A DNA stretch of 64,000 nt from Fragum whitleyi (GCA_948146395.1 OX411543.1:64079534-64143533), one strand, 5' to 3'. Positions 46,666 to 57,562 are shown, counted from the first letter of the stretch. The notes: a model not told the origin generated them from the letters alone. Program-made: numbers and translations.

Positions 46666-47885
46666 TTTTTAGCTCCACTGGCTGAAAGCCACTGGGGCTA
46701 TTGTCATGGCGTTGTGTCCGTCGTGCGTCCGTCCGTCCGTCAGTCCGTCTGTCCGTGCGTGCGTGCGTCCGGTCGAAAACTTTTCTTTAAAAATCTTCTC
46801 CTCAGAAACTACTGGATGGATTTCAACCAAACTTCACAGGAATGATCCTTGGGTGACCCTCTTTCAAAGTTGTTCAAGAAATTTTGATCCAATGAAAAAC
46901 ATGGATTTAATGGGCGTGGCTTATTTCCAAATATGGTAAAAAGTGAGTTTTCTCAGATTCTAATCAATGGATACCAATTAAATTTTACATGAATAATCCT
47001 TGGGTGACCCTTTATCAGTGTACAAAAAATCATTGTGATCGGATGAAAAATATGCAATTTATGGGCGGAGGTCATTTCTCTATATGTTATATAGTGGAAA
47101 CTTTGAAAAATCATTTTCTCTTAATCTAACTGATGGATATCAACCAAATTTCACTTCAATGATCCTTGAGTGACCCTTTATCAGTGTACAAAAAATCATT
47201 GTGATTGGATGAAAAATATGTATTTTATGGTTGGAGGTCTTTTCTCTATATGTTATATAGTGGAAACTTTGAAAATCATTTTCTCAGGATGTAACTGATG
47301 GATATCAACCAAATTTCACTTGAATGATCCTTGAGTGACCCTTTATCAGTTTACAAAAAAATATTTTGATTGGATGAAAGATATGCATTTTATGGGCAGA
47401 GGTCATTTCTCTATAAGTTATTTAGTGGAAACTTTGAAAATCATTTTCTCAGAATTTGATTTTTGGATATCAATTAAATTTCACTGGAATGATACTTGTG
47501 ACCCTTTATCAGTGTACCAAAAATTAATTTGATTGGATGAAAAATATACATTTTATGGGTGGAGGTCAATTCTCAATATGTTAAATAGTGGAAACTATGA
47601 AAAACATATTCTCAGAATGTAAATGATGGATATCAATCAAACATTTTTGGTATGATCTTTGGGTGACCCATTATCATGCAGTTAAAAATTATTTTAATTT
47701 GATGAAAAATATGTCTTTTAAGAGCGGAAGTCATTTCTCTATCTGTTATATAGTTGAAACTTTGAAAATCATTTTCAACATCAGTAGAATCCCAAATATC
47801 TAAAAATCTAGTCAAAACATTTATTTGCTTTTACAAGAATTTCAAGCCTGTGGAGCGACTCAAGCCATTCATGGCTTTCTAGTTT
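46666..47885 (+). mobile_element. HL-G element inserted in HL-A, about 165-bp tandem body
   Basis: It starts TTTTTAGCTCCACTGGCTGA with the hairpin ACTGGCTGAAAGCCACTGG, then ATTGTCATGG and a CGTCCGTCCGTCCGTCAG tract. Units contain TGATGGATATCAACCAAATT, TGATCCTTGAGTGACCCTTT and TATGTTATATAGTGGAAAC. The 3' end has TGTGGAGCGACTC (complement of GCTCCAC), the hairpin AAGCCATTCATGGCTT and TCTAGTTT. Confidence 0.85.
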
Positions 47886-49528
47886 AGAATAACCTTGTAG
47901 ACACTCTGGAAGCCATTTTTTTTTTGGATCAACCTGAAATTTGTTCAGAATGAATGTCTTGTTAAAATCTAGGTCAGGTTTGAAATTGGGTCAAATGGGG
48001 TAGAAAATGAGGTCATGGGGTCAAATCTGAGAAAAACCTTGTAGACACTCTGGAATCCTTTTTAGCTCGCCCGGGACGAAAGTCTCGGAAGAGCTATTGT
48101 CATAGTCTCGGATGTCGGCGTCGGCGTCAGCGTCGGTGTCGGCGTCCGCATTAGGTTAAAGTTTTTTATTTCTATCAATATTTATCCTAGAGGCTTTATT
48201 TTTTACAGAAACACTCATTAGGGCATAAGCTTTCATTTGAGACCAACATCCATGTCGAAATGACCTTTAGACAGTGACCTTGACCCTTTCAAAAAAACTT
48301 GAACCAAAAACTTTAACCAAAAACTTTAACAAAAAAAACTTTAACCTTGCTTATATTTTCTGTAAGCTTTAAACTAGAGACATCATTACTTCATATGCAC
48401 ACTAATTAGGTGATAGGCTTTCACCATAGACAAAGGTCCTTGACAATTTGACCTTGACCTTCACCCTTTGTGGACTTAGAAAAACTTTATCCAAAAAACT
48501 TTAACCGAAAACTTTAACCTTGCATATATTTTTTTAATGCTCTAACCTAGGGACATCATAGCTTCATATATATACTCACCAGGTGATAGGCTTTCACCAG
48601 AGACCAAGGTCCTTCACAATTTGACCTTGACCTTTACCATTTGTGGACTTAGAAAAACTTTAACTGAAAACTTTAACCAAAAACTTTAACCTTGCTTATT
48701 GTTTCTGAATGCTTTAACCTAGGGACATCATTACTTCATATACATACTCATTAGGTGATAGTCTTTTGTGAGAGATCAAGGTCCTTGATAATTTGACCTT
48801 GACCTTTAATGTACTTAGAAATACTTTAACCAAAATTCTTTTACCAAAAACTTTAACCTTGCTTATATTTTCTGAATGCTTTAACCTAGGGACATCATTA
48901 CTTCATATACATAGTCACCAGATGAAAGGCTTTCACCAGAAACCAAGGGCCTTGACAATTTGACCTTGACCTTTTATGAACTTAGAAATACTTTAACCAA
49001 AATTCTTTTACCAAAAACTTTAACCTTGCTTATATTGTCTGAATGCTTTAACCTAGGGACATCATTACTTCATATACATAGTCACCAGATGAAAGGCTTT
49101 CACCAGAAACCAAGGGCCTTGACAATTTGACCTTGACCTTGACCTTTTATGGACTTTGAAAAACTTAAACTGAAAAACTTTAACCAAAAATTTAACCTTG
49201 CTTATATTTTCTAAATGCTTTACTCAGGGACATTCAGGGCGTCAACTTCTGTCCTATATCCTATATTTGTCCTTTATTTTGATGGCTGTCCTATATTGTC
49301 CTATATTTCAAAGGTATCCTATATAGTGAACACCTTTGCTATATTTCCAGAAGATAATATAGTGAAAAAAAGAGATGGTCATTAATACACTTACTAGAGC
49401 TCCATATTGATGTGAAACTGTTTCTGTAAAATTGTACTATACTGAGATGATTGCATTTCTATTACCAATTTGTAAAGCAATTACTGGATGAACAATAGCT
49501 ACCCTAGATTTCAAATTTTAGTTGCCAC

Positions 49529-50362
49529 TTTTTAGCTCACCTGAGCAAGAAGTGCTCAAGATTGTGATTGTGCCATGTCCAACGGCCCTCATGTGTCATC
49601 CACAATTTCTTAGAATTTTTTCTCCTCAATTGGTAGGCCAATTTTGATAAAAGTTGGTAGGAATGATCCACAGGTTATGCTCTACCAAAGTTGTTAAAAT
49701 AGTGTAACCCACCCTTAAGCCCTGGCAACAAAAAATGGTATGAAAATCTTTAAAAAAATATTGGCCCCATCGATCAAGATTGTTCATATCATGTCTTGGG
49801 GGTAATTTATTGACTCTGCCCAGGAACAACCCATATAACATAGAAATATAAGAGAAAACCTCCAAAAATCTTCTCTGAAACTAGAAGGCAGACAGCTTTC
49901 GTATTTGTTACGTAGAATCATTTAGTTGACTTTTACGAAGTAATTATTCATATCATACCCCTGGGTTCAAATCAGGGCTACACACAGGCGCATCCCATTT
50001 AATCCCCAAATGGTTCTCTGAAACCAGACAGCAGACAGCTTTCAAATTTGATATTAGCATTGTCTATTAGACTTCTACCAAGTATGTTCATATAAAAGCC
50101 CTATGGTCAATTTTGTTTGTAGCTTCATCAAGTTGACTTAAACTAAGCTTGTTCATATTGTGGTACTATGATCATATATATGTATTTATATCCCTATCTT
50201 CATAAAGATAAAGTTGGAAACTGTTCAACTATCAACTTCCTTGAAAAAAGTCTTAGCCATTGATATTTGGTACAAATAATCTCCTCTCAATCTTATTTTT
50301 GTGAAGTCCCAGGGGTCAAGGAGACTCTGGTGAGCAATTTAGGACCACATTAGTCCTCTTGT
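49529..50362 (+). mobile_element. HL-A element nested in MITE-M
   Basis: TTTTTAGCTCACCTGAGCAA at left, diverged body (CTCTACCAAAGTTGTTAAAA, GAAGGCAGACAGCTTTCG), right end GGAGACTCTGGTGAGCAATTTAGGACCACATTAGTCCTCTTGTG. Confidence 0.75.
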
Positions 50363-50374
50363 GAAACTTTATGC

Positions 50375-50766
50375 TTTTTAGCTAGCCTGAGCACTTTGAG
50401 CTATTGTGATCACTCACTGTCTGTTACCTGTCCTTCCGTCTGTCTGTTTACAATTTCTTTCTCATCTTTTCCTCCTAATTTAACACTATTGGGCCAATCA
50501 AGCAGAAACTTTAATAGTGGTTACATAAACCAATTCCTTAAAGAACTCTGATTGTCATGGTTACAGAAGGCTGAAAAATTGTAAAAATCTTAGATTAATT
50601 TTTTCTCCTCCTAAACCACTGAGCCAACCAAGCTAAAACTTGGCGGGGATATTTCTTGAGTGAAGCTCTACCAAATTTGCTAAAAGAATTATATTCTATC
50701 TAAAACTCTGATTGCCAGGGTTTGTTTAAATACCTTTCAAATGTTTTCTTTCATAGTCCTCTTGTA
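50375..50766 (+). mobile_element. short diverged HL-A element nested in MITE-M
   Basis: Starts TTTTTAGCTAGCCTGAGCAC, with GAGCTATTGTGATCACTCAC and a CTTCCGTCTGTCTG tract, body segments TCCTCCTAAACCACTGAGCC, and ends ATAGTCCTCTTGTA. The 5' hairpin has lost part of its second arm. Confidence 0.65.
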
Positions 50767-51645
50767 TCTCTGTTGCGTTATGCTTTTAGTAAAGATTTTA
50801 GTATACTATTAACAAACAATTGAAGGTCTAAAGGTTGTGTTCTGTTGTAGAAAAAAGGTTCACGTCATTTCATTTTAAAACTTACCCCTTGTATTAAGAT
50901 ATATTAATAAAAGGATGGTAAAGGGTGGCTATTGGGAAGAAGGGCGGTCATAAGTTTTGTCCTATATTTGTCCTATATTTTAACTCTGAAATGTCCTATA
51001 TTTCTATATATTTTTCGAAAATTTGAGTTGACGCCCTGGACATTATTACTTCATACACATACTCACTAGGTGATAGGCTTCTACAGAGACCAAGGTCCTC
51101 CACAATTTGACCTTGATCTTGACCTTTTGTGGACTTAGAAAAGTTTTATAGAAAAACTGCATGTTTGATACAAAGAAATTCCATTGGTAACCACATCTGC
51201 TTGTAGGCTTTCACTTTACCCTAACCTTATACATGCAATTAAAACAAAAAAGTTTTTATATTTCTTAATTACTACTCAAACAGATATATATTAGATCATG
51301 GACTTTAACATTGAAAGAAACCACTTTGAACTTTGGTCTTCGGTCAAGCGCTGTTTGTGACAAGCAGCTGTTTGGGCGAGCTACGTTGTCCGCGGACAAC
51401 TCTTGTTTTTAACTCAATCAACCTGAAAATTGGTCAGAATGATAATCTTAATGAAATCTAGGTCAAGTTCAAAATTGGGTCAAGTCGGGTCAAAACCGAG
51501 TTCTTGGTTTCTAATTCTAGAAAAACCTTGTAAATACTCTGGAAGGCATTTGGTCAGAATTTCTCCATCCTTTCTAAATCTACTTTAACAATTTTTGACA
51601 GTTCATTCAGGTGAGCGATTTAGGGCCACTTTGACCCTCTTGTTT

Positions 51646-52461
51646 ATTCTAGAAGACTAATTCAATAAAAAAAATTGTAAGACAAGGAAAAAAAGCCCCT
51701 CATACGTAGTGCTCAAAACATAGGGACTTGAAATTCTACAAATAAAAGATATCAAATAATGTAGGTGACACACATCAAACCCCCGTTATAAAAACTCTGG
51801 ATCTGCCGCTGTATGACACAGAGAGGACCATGTTGAAGAACCATTAAATGATAATATCTAGACTGATGAATGTCAATTTGTGCCACACAGTTTGCTATCT
51901 TCACCATCAAAGGAATACAGTTGTCACAGATAGATCTAATAGATCATTTCCTTGAAGCTTCTAGCTGATATATGTTTTTTACCCTTGTCTGTTTTTAGAA
52001 GCTTTGGACTGGTCCAAATTCAAGAGAGGCATCCTGAAGACATTAAAAAGGGCTAGTAAAATTTGAAAAGAAAACGTCTTATGTAGTATTAATTTGATTT
52101 TTATCAAGAGAAAAAATTGCTTTTATCAAGCAATTACTTCCTTTCCAACAAGATTTTTTTGTTTTTCTGAAAAAAAAAAATTGAAAGAAAATTGACCAAT
52201 TTCCATACATGCCTTGATATTTTATGCCTCTAGAGAAAAAATAAACTATTTATTATGTATATTAGCTCTTTCTTTATTTTTCAAAAAAATATTTAAGAAA
52301 GAAAAGAGAGACAAAAGTTTTACATATATACGATGCTTGTCATTCTGAAAGAAAATTGTTACAAATTGCATCAAAATCAAAGTGCTGAAAACACTAGATG
52401 CAATTATTATGTGTTGGTTTGAAAATACAATTTTAATCTTTTCTGCTTTAAAAAGGAAAAT
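51646..52461. other. intronic, nothing specific seen
   Basis: AT-rich DNA with a degenerate MITE-J-like hairpin (AAAAATTGCTTTTATCAAGCAATTAC) near 52110-52135. Confidence 0.5.
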
Positions 52462-52575
52462 TGGGTGGTACAGACTAAGATCAGACTGCACATGTGCAGG
52501 CTGATCTTCATCTATACCTCCTGCTAAATCAGGAATATTCCATGTTCATCATGACCAGGATTGATATTTTTGAAA
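52462..52575 (-). mobile_element. MITE-H fragment, reverse orientation
   Basis: AAGATCAGACTGCACATGTGCAGG and CAGGAATATTCCATGTTCATC read as the reverse complement of the family's left half. It lies about 95 bp upstream of the exon at 52669. Confidence 0.6.
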
Positions 52576-52668
52576 TTGTCATCTTTATTTTAGCTAGAGC
52601 TTATTAGTCATTGAATTTGGACAAGTGTTAAATGAATTTGTGTTAATTAGGTCACTTTTTTATTGCAG

Positions 52669-52729
52669 TCATCAGCAAGACAAAGATGAAGCCTCCATTC
52701 TACCTCTGCTGAAAATGGGCTTTAATAAG
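52669..52729 (+). CDS. PDE8: PDE8 exon: distal receiver domain (ILPLLKMGFNK)
   Basis: This 61-bp exon lies between acceptor TTTTATTGCAG and donor GTAAGT. Its first base completes a His codon (CA|T) from 34804. The remaining 20 codons read HQQDKDEASILPLLKMGFNK and end in phase 0. In PDE8 the matching stretch has the form EE.SV.P....GF.RR, so EASILPLL and the GFNK end align. In a receiver domain this is helix 4 and the approach to beta5. The next exon, expected to start near the Arg-Tyr/Phe...Glu-Asn block and run towards the PAS domain, was not found in the remaining 11.3 kb and probably lies past the window end. Confidence 0.92.
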
Positions 52730-53040
52730 GTAAGTCCACTTGTACTGTCACCTGAAACAGGAATCACTCCTTGATGGTGCCTGTAGGTAGACTCTCAATT
52801 ATGAAGTCCAAGGCTTGTTTCATCAAGCATTGACTAATCAATTTGGATGGGAAGTTTGTTTTACTGGGCAATGTGTCATTTGTAAGGGCTTAAATAACAC
52901 TAGCCCCTGGGTTCTATATCCTTGGCAAGGCAAATATTCTTCAAACATTTGGATGGTTCAACCCAAGACTGTACTAAGTATACAATGTATAGACATGTAG
53001 TACAGCCCTGCACTGAACCCTTGTTTTGTCTCCAGCAAAC

Positions 53041-53660
53041 AGGAAGTCTTGATTTAATTGGCTGCCATTTAAATTCTCCTTGTCATAGGTAAGCAAGACA
53101 CAGTTGTCACTATGACATGTCAGTATATATGTGTTTGTGCCTCTGACAGTGATTTAAATGGCTGCCATTTGAATTTACCTTGTTACAGGTAAAAATAGAC
53201 ATAGTTCTTTCTATGACAGTCAGTATGTAAGTGTTTGTGCCTTTGACAGTGATTCAATTGGCTACCTTTTAAATTTCCTTGTTACAGGTAAAAGTAGACA
53301 TAATTGTCACTATGACAAGTCAGTAAATATGTGTTTGTGCCTCTGACGGTGTTTTAATTGGCTACCTTTTAAATTTCCTTGTTACAGGTAAAAGTAGACA
53401 TAGTTATAACTATGACAAGTCAGTAAATATGTGTTTGTGCCTCTGACGGTGTTTTAATTGGCTGCCATTTAAATTTTTCCTTGTTACAGGTAAAAGTAGA
53501 CATAGTTATCACTATGACAAGTCAGTATGTATGTGTTTGTGCCTCTGACAGTGTTTTAATTGGCTGCCATTTAAATTTTTCTTTGTTACAGGTAATGTAG
53601 ACATAGTAGTTTCTATGACAAGTCAGTATTTATGTGTATGTGCATCTGACAGTAATTTAA
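53041..53660 (+). repeat. 100-bp tandem array, six copies, each with an AG|GTAA splice-like core
   Basis: Six units of about 100 bp are anchored on GGCTRCCATTT-like starts near 53060, 53160, 53260, 53360, 53460 and 53561. Each unit has a T-rich stretch, then TTGTTACAG directly followed by GTAA, then AGTAGACATAGTT..CTATGACAAGTCAGTA and GTGTTTGTGCCTCTGAC. The AG|GT junctions are at 53088/53089, 53188/53189, 53287/53288, 53387/53388, 53489/53490 and 53591/53592. The first copy reads CATAG|GTAAGC. The array starts about 310 bp into the intron after the exon ending at 52729. Confidence 0.9.
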
Positions 53661-53783
53661 TCAGCTTGGATATTGCTATGTGACATAGATTTATACCTGT
53701 TTCTAAAATCAATGTCTAATTTAGTAATCAAGCTTATCTAAAGCATATGACCTTCATTTATGGATGGTTTTCAGAATGACATG

Positions 53784-54235
53784 TTTTTTAGCTCCACTTG
53801 CCAAAGGCCAGTGAGCTATTGTCGTCGTGTAGTGTCTGCCGTGTGTGTGTCCATGTGCGTGTGCATAAACTTTTGCTTTTAAACATCTCCTCCTAAACAA
53901 AAGAGCTGATTAAAACAAAACTCGGTTGAAATGTTCCTCAGTCAACCCTCTTCTTAAATTGTTAAAGAATTTTGATTGGCCCCTGATTATGAATGTGACA
54001 GGGCGGGACTTATTTCCACTTTAAAATCTTTAAAAATCTCTACCCAAACCATTGGGCCCATTTCTATGAAACTTGGCATTAATGTTCCTAGGGTAACCCT
54101 TATTTTAAACTGTTAAAGAAATATTGATTGTTCCACAAGACAATATGGGCATGGGAGGGCTTATTTCACTTTTAAATCTTTAAAAAATCTCCTCCCAAAC
54201 CACTTGACAGATTTTAATGAAATTTTGCATGGTTG
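53784..54235 (+). mobile_element. HL-G element, 5' portion
   Basis: TTTTTTAGCTCCACTTGCCAAAGGCCAGTGAGCTATTGTCG, then a short GTGTGTGTCC tract and two to three diverged units (AACATCTCCTCCTAAAC, GGGCCCATTTCTATGAAACTTGGC, GACAGGGCGGGACTTATTT). No 3' hairpin was found; it fades into unique sequence near 54235. Confidence 0.7.
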
Positions 54236-54254
54236 TTTCATATGCTGCACATAT

Positions 54255-54328
54255 TGTGCAAGCTTATTGTTGTCTTTACCTCCTGACAATGCAGGAATAT
54301 TCCAGGTTCAGCATGACAAGGGTAAATG
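54255..54328 (-). mobile_element. MITE-H fragment, reverse orientation
   Basis: CAGGAATATTCCAGGTTCAGCATGACAAGGGTAA is the reverse complement of the family's left end. Confidence 0.6.
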
Positions 54329-54540
54329 TATACTGGATTTGGAATTAATCAGGATATTTGATGATTTTTCTAGAGAACTGCATTTGCTGCAGTGTTATTT
54401 CCCATTTGGGGCATGTTAGTCTGACAGATGCAGACAGTATGAGAGATAAATTAGGGAATTACAAGCAATCTTATGCTTTCAATAGACTTGTTGGATTCCC
54501 TGTACCTTTCTCAGAATCAGGAAAAGTAGACTTTAAGAAA

Positions 54541-54787
54541 TTAACCCTTGTCATGCTGAACCCGGAATATTCCTGCATTGACAGGAGGTATAGACAAAGA
54601 TCAGCCTGCACATATGTGCGGTCTGATCTTAGTTCATACCACCTGAATTTCATTTTTAAACCAGAAAGGTGTATAACAATGCATTTCTGAAATCAATACT
54701 CACTCAAGTTTGGTTACTTCCAGTGCTTTTAGCACTTTGATTTTACATTTATTTTGTGAAGTTTTTTATTCAGCATGACATGGGTTA
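54541..54787 (+). mobile_element. MITE-H, complete
   Basis: Ends TTAACCCTTGTCATGCTGAA and TTCAGCATGACATGGGTTAA, with internal GATCAGCCTGCACATATGTG and CTTTTAGCACTTTGATTTT. About 247 bp; near twin of the copy at 30236. Confidence 0.87.
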
Positions 54788-55530
54788 AATTGGTTTCAAA
54801 ATGATTTGAAAAAAATGTTTAGATAGCTCCATGGTTAAGGCCACAAGTCAAGGTCAAAGAAAAAAAATAAGCTTGTCAAGAGCAAAGCTCGGACATTTCC
54901 AATGGTTCTCCATTAACAGAAAATATGAAATTTGATAGAAATATTCAGACAGCCCAAGATAAAGGTTACAGGTCAAGCTTAAATGAAAAAAAAATCACTT
55001 GTCCAGAGCTAAGCTGCAACATTCCCAATGGTTCTTCATTTATAGAAAATATGAAATTGGATAGAAATATTAAGACAGCTCCAAGGTTAAGGTTACAGGT
55101 AAAGCCAAAATTGGAAAAAATAGCTTGTCAAGAGAAAAGCTCTGACATTTTCAATGGTTCTCCATTAACCCTTTGCTGTTTAATCCCTGTGATTTTATGA
55201 TTGAGAAAACATTGTGAAAAAAGAAGAAATTGCTTCTGACAAGCAATTTCTTCTTTTTCCACACTATTTTCTACCCTACTGAATGGTTATTTTTTTCAAA
55301 TTATATCCACTTTGAATTTTCGTCTGCAAAACCTTTGAATTTGGACAGGTCCAAAATTTTGTAAAACAGGAAAGGGTTAAAAGAAAATATGAAATTTGAT
55401 AGAAATTTTCAGATAGTTCCAAGGTTAAGGTCACAGATCAAGCTGGATTGTGAAAATTTAGCTTGTCCATAGCATAGCTCCTACATGTAAGGATTGATTT
55501 TCAAAATGATTTGGTAAAATAGTTGTTCTC
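54788..55530 (+). repeat. about 120-bp tandem units around MITE-J
   Basis: Units contain GAAAATATGAAATTTGATAG, AAGGTTAAGGTTACAGGTCA-type and AGCTTGTCAAGAGCAAAGCTC. About five diverged copies occur, one split by MITE-J at 55165-55380. Confidence 0.65.
55165..55380 (+). mobile_element. MITE-J, complete, piggyBac-like, empty site visible
   Basis: Ends TTAACCCTTTGCTG and CAGGAAAGGGTTAA. The host is a tandem array whose sister unit at about 54908 has CTCCATTAACAGAAAATATG, so the insertion was at TTAA. The core is the hairpin AGAAGAAATTGCTT-CTGAC-AAGCAATTTCTTCT. Length 216 bp. Confidence 0.87.
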
Positions 55531-56182
55531 CAACAATTGATGACACTTGTGGCATTTATGTTCTGCTATTTTACATAATCAGTTACAAAATTACTACATC
55601 AAAATCAATTCAGCTACGTGTAGTTATCAAAAAGGAAAAAAGACATCAAACAGAAAAACAGGAATGATGCTAATTTCTCTATTTTCCATTAGGGGCGGTC
55701 TACCTTAAATGGGCACTATAGTTAGCCATCTCAAAACCTAGTGTGATCAATAAATTAACAACTAAACAAGATTGCAAAATGTTAAATTACCAACCTAAAT
55801 AGGTTGTTTCCAGGGAAAATTTCATTTACGGCTGGAATAGAATAAATGGATTTGTGTCTCGGCACATATTAGGGAAGGGAACCGGTCTGATATAAATATA
55901 CTGTGTCAGATGCAACATCGAGGTTTTCATAGAAAAACAATTTAGGAGAGTTATTGGGCCTGAAATTTGTGACGTTATTGAATTATCGAAGATTGATGAC
56001 TAGGTAATAAGGCTGCTTTATCCCTATTTATTACTTCGGCGTTGTGTAGATCTTATATCTGAGCCAAAAACATTTTTTTTGTCTAGTCGAACAGAAATAG
56101 GTTTTCAGAAATGAATTTAAATGACTTATTTTAAGTGAAATGGCTAATTAATACTAGTTTTAAAGCACTGTTATGATATTGA
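55531..56182. other. intronic, nothing specific seen
   Basis: No repeat, gene or structural signal recognised. Confidence 0.5.
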
Positions 56183-56252
56183 TGGCTCAGCGCAAAATAG
56201 TTGTAACTGCCTATATGTTTATAGGCAGTTACAACTGTTTCGCTATGAGCCA
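56183..56252. repeat. HP-L hairpin, best preserved
   Basis: TGGCTCAGCGCAAAATAGTTGTAACTGCC, ATATGTTTAT, then GGCAGTTACAACTGTTTCGCTATGAGCCA. Confidence 0.82.
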
Positions 56253-56649
56253 GTTTCCTACAGTACATAATAGACAGTTGAAAGTAAATTGAAATTTATC
56301 AATTTTGGAGATAGTTCAAGTATTTTCAGTCCATTTCTGTTTATTCATCATTGCTACTGTGGCATTACCCATGTGAGCAATTCACACTTCTATCCCACTG
56401 TCAAGGTCTATGTCATTTTTACGGGTCAAATATGTGGAAATTTTAGTCTTCACATTGAATTAGTATTTTGCCATGAATTACAAAATAAGAATTAAATTAA
56501 AGTTTGCTGTTTCAAACTATTGCATATGAAAAATGACAGTTGTATGGATATAATTGTTACGCTTACACATCTTGTTGACATAGTTATGGCCCTTTTATCA
56601 AAAATGTCATTTTATAATGGACAAGCAGGTGTTTGGGGTATTCAGTCTA

Positions 56650-57562
56650 TTTTTATACGCCGCCGGAGGCGGACGTATATTGGCATCATCTTCTCCGTCT
56701 GTCCGTCCATCCGTCCCTCCATCCGTCCGTCCGTACGTCCGTCCACTTTTCTTGTCAACGCAACTCCTCCTAAACTACTGGCTGGATCTTCTTGAAACTT
56801 GGTCAATGTTATCACCTCAATTGGTAGATGTGCATGAAAGAAGGATTTTACGGTTCGTTGATTTTTGCCTGAGTTATGCCCCTTGACAACTCAGTCTCTG
56901 GGTCCTTTTTTCTTGTCAACGCAACTCCTCCTAAGTTTCTGGCTGGATCTTCTTGAAACTTGGTCAATGTAATCACCTCAATTGGTAGAGGTGCATGAAG
57001 AAAGGAATTTACGGTTCATTGATTTTTGCCTGATTATGCCCCTTGATAACTTAGTCTCTGGGTCCACTTTTCTTGTCAACGCAACTCCTCCTAAGTTTCT
57101 GGCTGGATCTTCTTGAAACTTGGTCAATGTTATCACCTCAATTGGTAGATGTGCATGAAGGAAGGATTTTATGGTTTGTTGATTTTTGTCTGAGTTATGC
57201 CCCTTAAAAACTTAGTATCTAGGGCTTATTGAAATTGCAGCCTTTTGAACACAAATCCTCCTTACTTTTTGTCTTTATTTAAATGAAACTTGGTCAATGT
57301 CATCACCATAATTTGAAGATATACATGGATCAAGGATTTTATGGCTCATTTATTTCCCTGAATTATGCCCCCTTAAAACTTAGTGCCTGGGGCTTATTGA
57401 AATTGCAGCCTTGTGAAGGTAACTCCTCCTAACTTTTTGTCTTGATTTAAATGAAACTTGGTCATTTTCAATTTGGTTCTGTCAAAATAAGTAGTGTCTA
57501 CAATTATTTCTGTGAAACAGCAGCAATGTGGCGGCGTATTTTGTGACGATGGCACTCTTGTT
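56650..57562 (+). mobile_element. HL-K element, complete
   Basis: It starts TTTTTATACGCCGCCGGAGG with the hairpin TACGCCGCCGGAGGCGGACGTA, then ATTGGCATC and a CCGTCTGTCCGTCCATCCG tract. Units of about 150-180 bp contain CAACGCAACTCCTCCTAA and GGATCTTCTTGAAACTTGG. The 3' end is GGCGGCGTAT (perfect complement of 5' ATACGCCGCC), then GTGACGATGGCAC and TCTTGTT. Confidence 0.85.

Larger units (their letters stand above)
49235..51038. mobile_element. MITE-M: 13-bp TIR DNA transposon with 6-bp target duplication
   Basis: The ends are CAGGGCGTCAACT and AGTTGACGCCCTG, perfect inverted repeats, flanked by GACATT at 49229-49234 and 51039-51044. The sister HL-E copy has the site without the insertion (GGAACATTATTAC). 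The interior is rich in GTCCTATATTTGTCC at both ends. Without two nested HL-A copies it is about 580 bp. The CAGGG end with a short duplication recalls hAT5/hAT6-type elements; no transposase is visible. Confidence 0.8.
48057..51410 (+). mobile_element. HL-E element inserted in HL-A and itself interrupted by MITE-M
   Basis: It starts CCTTTTTAGCTCGCCCGGGACG, then hairpin, ATTGTCAT and a TCGGCGTCGGCGTCAGCGTC tract. About 175-bp units follow, as in the copy at 36434. The 3' end is GGGCGAGCT (perfect complement of AGCTCGCCC), the palindrome GTTGTCCGCGGACAAC and TCTTGTTTTT. This is the cleanest view of the HL-E termini. Confidence 0.87.
46298..51645 (+). mobile_element. HL-A element ('CTCTAGAGGCC' subtype) holding nested HL-G, HL-E, MITE-M and HL-A copies
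   Basis: The left end is TTTTTAGCTCACCTGGGCAG; the right end is TTCAGGTGAGCGATTTAGGGCCACTTTGACCCTCTTGTTT. Own segments are 46298-46665, 47886-48056 and 51411-51645, with units containing ACCTTGTAGACACTCTGGAAG and ATCAACCTGAAATTTGTTCAG. Everything between is inserted. Both junctions with HL-G and HL-E fall in T-runs. Confidence 0.8.

Noticed and set aside
53041..53660. Tandem coding exons
   Set aside because: The units have AG directly followed by GT with no coding stretch between consistent acceptor and donor, and no shared open frame.
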